Assembly (NCBI RefSeq): GCF_944324935.1
Contig: NZ_CALUYG010000006.1
Span: 1-64,000, forward strand
Length of the DNA: 64,000 bases
Reading direction: 5' to 3'
From: an uncultured Desulfovibrio sp.
GTDB lineage: Bacteria; Desulfobacterota; Desulfovibrionia; Desulfovibrionales; Desulfovibrionaceae
Both the position numbers and the translations under genes were made by a program. The first letter of the stretch is position 1. Each line of letters begins with the position of its first letter. The notes beneath the pieces are model-generated. The model saw only the letters and a list, made by a program, of their open reading frames with translations. It was not told where the DNA came from and made no database searches. Positions 58,192-64,000 of this stretch are shown here, piece after piece.

Positions 58192-59554
58192 ATATCTTCC
58201 CCCTGACGGCCCAGCCGCCGTCATCTCCACCCACAAGGTCGATGCCGGTCACCGTCAGCCCCGGCACCTCGGCAAGCAGTTCAAAAAGACCGTCCCTGTC
58301 GCCCACGCCCATGAGCAGGTCGGGCACAGCGGAGAGCTTCCATGTCCCCACATGCCACGGCGACACCACCCCCACCTTGTCGATTGTCTTTCTCTCCTGA
58401 GCCGCGAATTTGAGATCGAGCCGGGTTCCCGTATCCTGCGCGATCTGAGAGAGCAGCCCCGTGGCCGTTTGCATGTCCACCAGCATCTCGTGATCCGTTC
58501 CCGGCCCGTCCGGGCGCGGCGTCAGTCTGTCCAGCGCGGGCACGGTGCGCGATGAGCGGGCTAGCTTGCTGTTCTTGGCGTCCAGTTGTCCGTTGTCCGG
58601 CAGGCTGATGAAGTCGCCGCCCTCCTCATGCCGCCATTCCAGCGCGATGCGCGGCCCGGAGCACTCGGCATTGGCCAGGCTCCAGCCCTGGCTGGACAGG
58701 GGCAGCTCCATCAGGGACGGCAGGCACTGCCGCGCCACATCCGTGGCCAGCGGCGCTTTCTGCCAATCCATCCCAAAAAACTTGTGCGGATTCTCTTTCA
58801 GGTCTTTCTGGCGCTGCGCACGAGCGATCTGCGCCTGCCGGGCGGCTTCGTATTCCGCTCGCTTGACGTGGTAGTGCGCGGCGAAGGCCCCGCCCGCGAG
58901 GATGGCAGCAAGGCCCAGCCCCACGGCAAGGCGCAGCGCCCCGGTGCGGGAAAGGCTGCGATTCAGATTGAGCAGGCGTCCCTTGTCCCGCGCCCAGACA
59001 TCCGCCGAAGACAGCCGGCAGCGATCCGCGAGCCAGTCCATGCTTTCCGAGACCGTTTCAGGGCGCATGCAATCTTCCGGCGCGATGCCGGTCAAGTTCT
59101 GAAAGAAGGTCAGCGCCTCTTCGGCCTCTTCGCGCGTGAAAAAGACCTGATCCCCCATCTCCGGGATGACGCCGTTCATGCGGCAGTGCAGCCACCAGGC
59201 GGGCCGGCCTTCGCCGTCCTTCGAGGCCGCAAGCTCCAGAGGGAAGAGACCGAGGAAAGACTGCGGCGCATCCAGGCAGGCCGCGAGGCTGCGTGCCGCC
59301 GCCCAGGGCCGCCAGTCGTCCGCGAAGTCACCGAAGCCTTCCTGGCCCGTGAAAGTCTGCCAGACGCGCCGCCTCACTTTGGGCAGCCTGTGTCTGGCCA
59401 TAGCCCGCATGTCCGGCGCATCTTCGCCGAAGCCCACACGCACGGCATCGGCGTGATCACGCAAGTTCTTCCTCGACGAGAGGAACTTCTTCACCGGCAT
59501 GGCCCAGACAAGGCCGATGGCAAAGGGCTTTCCGTTCAGCAGTACCCGCTCCAC
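58178..59554 (-). CDS. pilO: PilO pilus biogenesis protein
   Basis: A 458-aa protein with a cytoplasmic N-terminal domain, one central membrane segment (LRLAVGLGLAAILAGGAFAA, about 207-226) and a periplasmic half with Cys residues. It fits PilO of R64 in length and topology. Two bases separate its start from the pilN stop. Confidence 0.8.
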   Translation of the reverse strand: MERVLLNGKPFAIGLVWAMPVKKFLSSRKNLRDHADAVRVGFGEDAPDMRAMARHRLPKVRRRVWQTFTGQEGFGDFADDWRPWAAARSLAACLDAPQSFLGLFPLELAASKDGEGRPAWWLHCRMNGVIPEMGDQVFFTREEAEEALTFFQNLTGIAPEDCMRPETVSESMDWLADRCRLSSADVWARDKGRLLNLNRSLSRTGALRLAVGLGLAAILAGGAFAAHYHVKRAEYEAARQAQIARAQRQKDLKENPHKFFGMDWQKAPLATDVARQCLPSLMELPLSSQGWSLANAECSGPRIALEWRHEEGGDFISLPDNGQLDAKNSKLARSSRTVPALDRLTPRPDGPGTDHEMLVDMQTATGLLSQIAQDTGTRLDLKFAAQERKTIDKVGVVSPWHVGTWKLSAVPDLLMGVGDRDGLFELLAEVPGLTVTGIDLVGGDDGGWAVRGKIYANH

Positions 59555-59556
59555 GG

Positions 59557-61128
59557 CTAGTCCTCCGTGCCGCCACCGGCGGCCTCAAGCTCAATGGTGA
59601 TGACCAGCAAGGTCTTGGCGTACTGCCGCCCGCGCCCGAAGTTCAGCAGGCCCAACGCGTTCGAAAGCTGCTGCGTCTGATCCTGGAACCCCGCCAACAC
59701 CAGCGTCTGCCCCATCTGCATCTGTGACCGCTGGCTAAACGCGCGTGTGCTCGTCTTGGGGAGCTGCACGGTCAAATCCTGCGTCGAGAACTCCGTCAGC
59801 TCGTCCAGGCTGGACAGGTTGATGCTGTACTGGAGCAGCACACGCCTGCGATCCAGGATGTGCGGGATGATGGTCATGGCAAAGCCGGTCGTCACTTCGC
59901 CGGGCGTGATCTCCGAGGTCTGTCCGTACTCCGACTGCGTGGACGAGGAGCCCGCCAGATAGGCGATGCGCTTGATGGACTGGATGGGCACGGGCTGGTT
60001 GGACAGCACGAGACCGCCCCCGGACGTGACCTGCGTAGCGTTCCCCCACTCCTTGAGCGCCTTGAGCACGCCCGTGGAGTTTTTGAGATCCCCGGACACG
60101 ATGGTGGCCGAGGCAGTGGACGGCCCGCCCAGAGAAGACAGGCTGCCCGCGACGACGGACACGTCGCCGTTGGCGAAGATGGCTTGGAGATCTATGCCCG
60201 CCTCCGCATCGTCCGAGACTTCCAGCGCCCAGACGTTGACCGTCAGCGCGACCTGACGAGACAGGCGCTGATTGATGTCCGCGATGTATGCCGCGACCTG
60301 GCGGACGTTTTCGGCGCGATCCCGCACCGTGATGGTGCCTGTGGCCTGATTGCCGACGACTGACCCTTCCGGCGAGAGCAGCGCCTTGACGGCCTTCTCC
60401 GTGTCCACCCATACGTCGTATGAGTAGTGCGACTTGTTGGACTGCATCGTCTGCGACGATGTGTCCGCCGTGGACACGGTTTGGTTGACCCCGCCCCCAC
60501 CGATGGAGGTATTGGAGGTCTCCTTGGACTTGTTGGTGATCTGGCCCTGAAATTCCTGCTTGCCCGGCGCGGACAGCAGCGTGAAGGTCTTCACCGTCAG
60601 GCGCGTGAAGACGACCGTCTTTGCCCTGGCGTCATACTCCCAGCCGTAGCCGCTGGCCACGGACACATGGTCGAGCAGGCCGCGCAGCGTCCCCTCGTAG
60701 GAGATGGTGAGAACTGTCCCCAGGCCGCCGGACGGCACGTCCAGCAAGTCGGGCAGATCGGCGGGAGCGCCCGGCGTGGGCGTCTTGGCGGGCGTGAGCG
60801 GAGCCGGATCCGCGCCGACTTGCACCGTCAGCGGCGTCAGGTCGGAGATGCCCGCCGCGATGCGCGGCAGCGTCCCCCGCATACGCAGGGTGACGTGCGT
60901 TGCCAGCTCCGGGGCGCTTTGCGCGCCCGCGCGGATGGGTACGGCTCTGGCTCCGACATACGGTTCCGCGACCACTTCCACCGCCTTGGAACGGGAAAGG
61001 GTCGTGAACTCCTTGCCCTTCGCCTCAACATCCTCGTGCGTGGGCGCGCCCTTGTAGGCGCAGCCCACAAGAATGACGCCAAGCAGCAGGGTGGAAAGAA
61101 GGCGCATAATCCGGCTATTCGTGTTCAT
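59557..61128 (-). CDS. pilN: PilN secretin lipoprotein
   Basis: A 523-aa outer-membrane secretin with lipobox ILVGC (Cys 23). The N-terminal domain contains the SPEGSVVGNQATGTITVRDR / AENVRQVAAYIADINQ unit, and the C-terminal secretin domain has TGFAMTIIPHILDRRRVLLQ and MQMGQTLVLAGFQDQ. It forms the pilus pore. It overlaps the AT-rich gene upstream by 14 bases. Confidence 0.9.
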   Translation of the reverse strand: MNTNSRIMRLLSTLLLGVILVGCAYKGAPTHEDVEAKGKEFTTLSRSKAVEVVAEPYVGARAVPIRAGAQSAPELATHVTLRMRGTLPRIAAGISDLTPLTVQVGADPAPLTPAKTPTPGAPADLPDLLDVPSGGLGTVLTISYEGTLRGLLDHVSVASGYGWEYDARAKTVVFTRLTVKTFTLLSAPGKQEFQGQITNKSKETSNTSIGGGGVNQTVSTADTSSQTMQSNKSHYSYDVWVDTEKAVKALLSPEGSVVGNQATGTITVRDRAENVRQVAAYIADINQRLSRQVALTVNVWALEVSDDAEAGIDLQAIFANGDVSVVAGSLSSLGGPSTASATIVSGDLKNSTGVLKALKEWGNATQVTSGGGLVLSNQPVPIQSIKRIAYLAGSSSTQSEYGQTSEITPGEVTTGFAMTIIPHILDRRRVLLQYSINLSSLDELTEFSTQDLTVQLPKTSTRAFSQRSQMQMGQTLVLAGFQDQTQQLSNALGLLNFGRGRQYAKTLLVITIELEAAGGGTED

Positions 61129-61603
61129 TGGTCATTTTTCCTGATCTATCTTTTTCAGCGTTCTGAAAATATTCTAAGCTCCGCCTGCAAAAAGCATTTT
61201 CTCTTCTTATGACCCCAAATGTCTTTATATTATATTTTGTGCAAAGGTAATTGAGCTTTGATTCTGAATAGCCAATCGCAAAGGCAATCATTTTCCGCGA
61301 ATAGTATTTCTCGGATGCTAAAAAAAGTATCCTTCCAAGAACTATGTACTTCCCATTTTCCGCACTGAATTTGTCAAAATACTCTTTTTCGCAGCGCAGT
61401 TCTCGATTCTTGTCGCGGATCTTTTGAACCGCCAGACTGGAGAATCGTTCAAGACGGCGATTTCTCTTTTCAAGTTCCCGCACTTCCCGCATGATCCGTT
61501 CCACTCTTCTGCGTCCAAGCCAGATGAAGAGGAGGGAAGTGCTGAATGAGGAAACAAAAACCCAAAGCGGCGTGTGCAAAGCTTCCATCGTCAATCTCAG
61601 CAT
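61115..61603 (-). CDS. 162-aa membrane-anchored protein, possible HTH
   Basis: Starts MLRLTMEALHTPLWVFVSSF, one N-terminal membrane helix, an Arg-rich coiled coil (RVERIMREVRELEKRNRRLE) and a C-terminal helix-turn-helix-like stretch (KMIAFAIGYSESKLNYLCTK). More AT-rich than the pil genes around it. It takes the place of pilM upstream of pilN. It contains CTGAAAATATTC near its end. Function unknown. Confidence 0.55.
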   Translation of the reverse strand: MLRLTMEALHTPLWVFVSSFSTSLLFIWLGRRRVERIMREVRELEKRNRRLERFSSLAVQKIRDKNRELRCEKEYFDKFSAENGKYIVLGRILFLASEKYYSRKMIAFAIGYSESKLNYLCTKYNIKTFGVIRRENAFCRRSLEYFQNAEKDRSGKMTNEHE

Positions 61604-61908
61604 CAGTTCTTCGCATCCGGGCTTGCGGGGATGGCCCGCTTCAGTCGATCCTGCAAAACAAGATTCTTGCAAACGTAAAAACTCCGTGCATCGTCTTTGA
61701 AAATCTCTTCTTTCCCCTGGAGGTGCAGTCGTGCGCAATCCATGATTTCCCTGTCATTGCTGTTTCTCCTGATGTCAGAAAGCAATTCCTCCGTCTCGGA
61801 AAGGGACACTTTATCTGGAGTATACAGACAAAACAGAACAAAAGCTAAAAAGAATAGTCCAACGAATAACGCCACCATCTGCCGCACAAGACCCGTCCAA
61901 TCTTTCAT
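61603..61908 (-). CDS. 101-aa single-helix membrane protein
   Basis: Starts MKDWTGLVRQMVALFVGLFF, continuing into one membrane helix, followed by an acidic/basic periplasmic region (SETEELLSDIRRNSNDREIM). Stop overlaps the next start. The layout (membrane helix plus charged helix with Cys pair) is like the protein at 62079, suggesting related genes. Confidence 0.55.
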   Translation of the reverse strand: MKDWTGLVRQMVALFVGLFFLAFVLFCLYTPDKVSLSETEELLSDIRRNSNDREIMDCARLHLQGKEEIFKDDARSFYVCKNLVLQDRLKRAIPASPDAKN

Positions 61909-61915
61909 GCCCGCT

Positions 61916-62086
61916 TCACCCCATCGCTCTGCCGAACAGAAAGCCAAGGAGGAAGAAGAGCGAGGCCAGGGAAATGGCCGCCGGGATCAACATCGACATG
62001 AACATCCTGTCGAAGCGCTGGAGCAGTTCCAGCCGCAGCTCAAAGTCCCGTTGCGTCAGTGGCCGCCTGTTGCGTGTGTTATTCAT
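61916..62086 (-). CDS. 56-aa membrane protein
   Basis: Starts MNNTRNRRPLTQRDFELRLE with GGGAG upstream and ends in a single membrane segment (MLIPAAISLASLFFLLGFLF). It overlaps the upstream gene by eight bases and lies seven bases before the next. Function unknown. Confidence 0.5.
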   Translation of the reverse strand: MNNTRNRRPLTQRDFELRLELLQRFDRMFMSMLIPAAISLASLFFLLGFLFGRAMG

Positions 62087-62495
62087 CGCCTTGCTCCCGC
62101 TTCCAGATGCCCAGCGAGTCGAGTTCCCACTGTGCTTCCTCATCCTTTCTTCTTTTCTCGATTTCAGAAATGCAATTCTTGTATTCCCGAAAATCACCGT
62201 AGGTAATTTTGCCGTGGGTCTTCGCAAGCTTTTCCTCGCATGCTCGCAGTTCCGGGTCTGAACGATGGGAAGAGATCGCATCATAGAGTTCTTTCTTTTC
62301 CTCAAGGGAGATTTCAGAGCTCTTAGTGCACGAATAAATTCCAAATCCCATAAGAAACAACAGACCGAAAGCAACTAAGTGACTCCCACATTCGGTCTCT
62401 CCAAAGAAAAAGGAAATCCTTCCCCAAAGTGACTTCAGAAAACGAAGAGCCTTTTCGCCTCGCGTCTCCGTTTTGCGCTTTCCCCATTCCCGCAT
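62079..62495 (-). CDS. 138-aa membrane protein
   Basis: Starts MREWGKRKTETRGEKALRFL, one membrane segment (HLVAFGLLFLMGFGIYSC) and a charged C-terminal region with a Cys pair (ELRACEEKLAKTHGK, NCISEIEKRRK). It is the first of four small membrane genes inserted between pilL and pilN. Function unknown. Confidence 0.55.
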   Translation of the reverse strand: MREWGKRKTETRGEKALRFLKSLWGRISFFFGETECGSHLVAFGLLFLMGFGIYSCTKSSEISLEEKKELYDAISSHRSDPELRACEEKLAKTHGKITYGDFREYKNCISEIEKRRKDEEAQWELDSLGIWKREQGDE

Positions 62496-62504
62496 GGTGC
62501 GCCC

Positions 62505-63866
62505 CTAATGCTCCGACACTTCCATGACGTTGTTGCCCTCGAAGATGGTCACACGCAGGGCATGGCCATTGCTCTGGAGCGCCCCGAAGAACGCCTTCAC
62601 GGCATCCTTGAAGGGGCCGTTGAACGTGGAATTGCTTTGCATCTCGTAGTCATTGTGCGCCGACCAGATGAGGGTGTACCCGGCATCCGTCGCCCATCTT
62701 TCAAGTTGTGCTTTAAGCATTTCGCCCTTGACGATCTCCCAGGAGCGCACGCCCATGCCGACGGGATTACTGATTGGGACGATTTCCGCATCGGCGGACA
62801 GAGACGCCGGAACGGCGGCTGCTGTGCCTCCTGAAGGCGTGCTTGCGGGCGCAGGAGAAGACACGGGAGACACGCTCTCCCGGCTCTCGGCCACGGGCGC
62901 GAGCGGAGCCGGAGGCGTCACAGGCGCGGCGACCGGCGTATAGGAAATGGTTTCCGCCTTTTGGGGAGCCGCCGAGGGCAGACTCAACTTCGCGGATGTG
63001 TGCGCCGGCAGCGTCGTGGATGCGGGCACGGGCGCGGGAAGCGTGGCTTCCGGCGTCCCGGCGGCCACACCGACGGCCACACCGGCGGGCACGGGATTTT
63101 CGGCGGCCACAGGAATCGTCCCGGCGGGAGGCTCCGACAGGTAGACCTGATAGCCCTCGATGAGCATGGCCCCCGCCCCGACATTGTTCCAGCGGCAGAA
63201 GTCCCTGACGGGGACGCCATACCGCCGCGCGACGGCGGCCGCTGTGCCCGGTTTGGTCACAGTCACGGTCTTGGCGGAGTTTTCCGCCGCAGCAACGGCG
63301 ACCGGTTCCCTGGGCGCGTCTCTTTCTGCCTTTTCAGGCTCGACAGGCGTTCCACCGCCGACGATTGGGCTGCTGGACAGCCTGCCTGCTTCCGCCGTGG
63401 AAACCGCCGGATTGGGCAAGGGGCGCGATTCCAGCGAAGAGGATGGCCCGCCGTTGGAAGGGGCCGCCGTATAGCGCATCTCGCCCAGATTGCGCGTGAA
63501 GCAGAGCAGCTTGCCGTCGGAACTGGAAATCTCCGCATAGCCCAGCGGCTTGCCGTCCTGTTGCGTCACGTTCAGCTTGTAGCTCAGACGGACGCCACCC
63601 GAATCAACCAGCGTCATGCCGTTGTTGCGCAGCTCGCGCTCCAGCGCAGTGCCGAACGCGCCCGGAGCCGCATCAACCGAGATCGGCACGTAGGAGGTGT
63701 GACGGTCGCTGATCTCCCGCGCCGCCGACACGGCCAGCGCTTCGGCATCCGAAACGTACCGCTCGCTCAGCGCGTCAAAAGAGGCTGTTTCCTGCTTGGC
63801 CGCCATGCAGCCGGGCAGGAGAAGCCCCATGAGCGCTATGGTCAAAAAATGTTTCTGTTTCTTCAT
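62505..63866 (-). CDS. pilL: PilL lipoprotein with LysM-like and TcpQ domains
   Basis: A 453-aa lipoprotein (lipobox LLPGC, Cys 20). The N-terminal domain (AFGTALERELRNNGMTLVDS, LSYKLNVTQQDGKPLGYAEI) resembles TrbH-type transfer lipoproteins. A LysM-like motif follows (GTAAAVARRYGVPVRDFCRW, about 205-245), then a Pro/Ala-rich linker and a C-terminal TcpQ/PilL domain (LKAQLERWATDAGYTLIWSA). It probably joins the secretin to peptidoglycan. Its start overlaps the preceding stop (ATGA). Confidence 0.75.
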   Translation of the reverse strand: MKKQKHFLTIALMGLLLPGCMAAKQETASFDALSERYVSDAEALAVSAAREISDRHTSYVPISVDAAPGAFGTALERELRNNGMTLVDSGGVRLSYKLNVTQQDGKPLGYAEISSSDGKLLCFTRNLGEMRYTAAPSNGGPSSSLESRPLPNPAVSTAEAGRLSSSPIVGGGTPVEPEKAERDAPREPVAVAAAENSAKTVTVTKPGTAAAVARRYGVPVRDFCRWNNVGAGAMLIEGYQVYLSEPPAGTIPVAAENPVPAGVAVGVAAGTPEATLPAPVPASTTLPAHTSAKLSLPSAAPQKAETISYTPVAAPVTPPAPLAPVAESRESVSPVSSPAPASTPSGGTAAAVPASLSADAEIVPISNPVGMGVRSWEIVKGEMLKAQLERWATDAGYTLIWSAHNDYEMQSNSTFNGPFKDAVKAFFGALQSNGHALRVTIFEGNNVMEVSEH

Positions 63867-64000
63867 GATCTTTTCGTATGCTTCACGGTGAGATCGGGAA
63901 CGGGATAGAGGGAAAGCAGCCCTTCCAGCATGCGGGCAAACGGTTCATTCGGCAGCAAAGAGAGGACATGCATGAGTCTCAGGCCGACTTCATACGCGAC
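63863..64000 (-). CDS. Partial gene upstream of pilL
   Basis: The last 45 codons of a gene that enters from the right edge. It reads VAYEVGLRLMHVLSLLPNEP and ends VPDLTVKHTKRS, with its TGA overlapping the pilL ATG. Helical, soluble, probably the next gene of the same operon. Too little is visible to name it. Confidence 0.5.
   Translation of the reverse strand, partial: VAYEVGLRLMHVLSLLPNEPFARMLEGLLSLYPVPDLTVKHTKRS

Noticed and set aside
1..64000. tRNA, rRNA and complete insertion sequences
   Set aside because: I found no cloverleaf-like tRNA, rRNA segment or transposase gene with terminal inverted repeats by reading; a dedicated scan was not possible.

Overview
The window is GC-rich DNA from a bacterium, most likely a Desulfovibrionaceae-type deltaproteobacterium. 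That host call is inference from gene style only; no ribosomal or housekeeping gene is present. Most of it (about 3.5-64 kb) is a conjugative plasmid or integrative conjugative element whose transfer genes resemble the IncI/R64 and Dot/Icm (type IVB) system.

Layout. 1-3.6 kb: four silent phage-tail-collar tip cassettes, all on the minus strand, next to a tyrosine recombinase; this looks like a shufflon. A strong promoter, a 23-codon hydrophobic peptide gene and stem-loops lie between successive cassettes. 3.5-5.8 kb: an AT-rich ParA-type operon with three 54-bp direct repeats upstream. 5.8-8.9 kb: a candidate oriT hairpin, a MobC/NikA-like accessory protein and an RSF1010-like relaxase-primase fusion that carries a second gene in another frame. 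8.9-13.6 kb: small accessory genes between two 337-bp direct repeats, a broken copy of a helicase 3' end, and an AcrVA2-like (anti-CRISPR family) gene. 13.6-24.2 kb: a 1985-codon methylase/SNF2-helicase frame with a nested gene, then a serine resolvase with palindromes, Fic, an RdgC-like protein, a DnaB-N domain protein and a PcfJ-like protein. 24.2-38.8 kb: trbB, trbC, trbA, a transglycosylase, topoisomerase III, an ArdC-like protein, traK, traJ, traI and traH. 38.9-40.7 kb: plus-strand parA and a small partner gene, then traX-like and a small membrane gene. 40.7-49.4 kb: traY, traW-like, traU, traM, traR, traQ and a nuclease. 49.4-52.7 kb: AT-rich membrane genes, a pilT-like transglycosylase and a C5 cytosine methylase with an embedded gene. 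52.7-63.9 kb: the thin-pilus operon pilV, M, S, R, Q, P, O, N and L with small membrane genes inserted. A partial gene runs off the right edge.

How it fits together. The relaxase and oriT process the DNA. The TrbC/TrbA coupling complex hands it to the TraH-Y channel. The pil genes build a type IVb thin pilus for mating-pair contact. ArdC-like, AcrVA2-like, RdgC-like, methylase and nuclease genes probably help establishment in a new host. traN, traO and traP homologues are not in the window.
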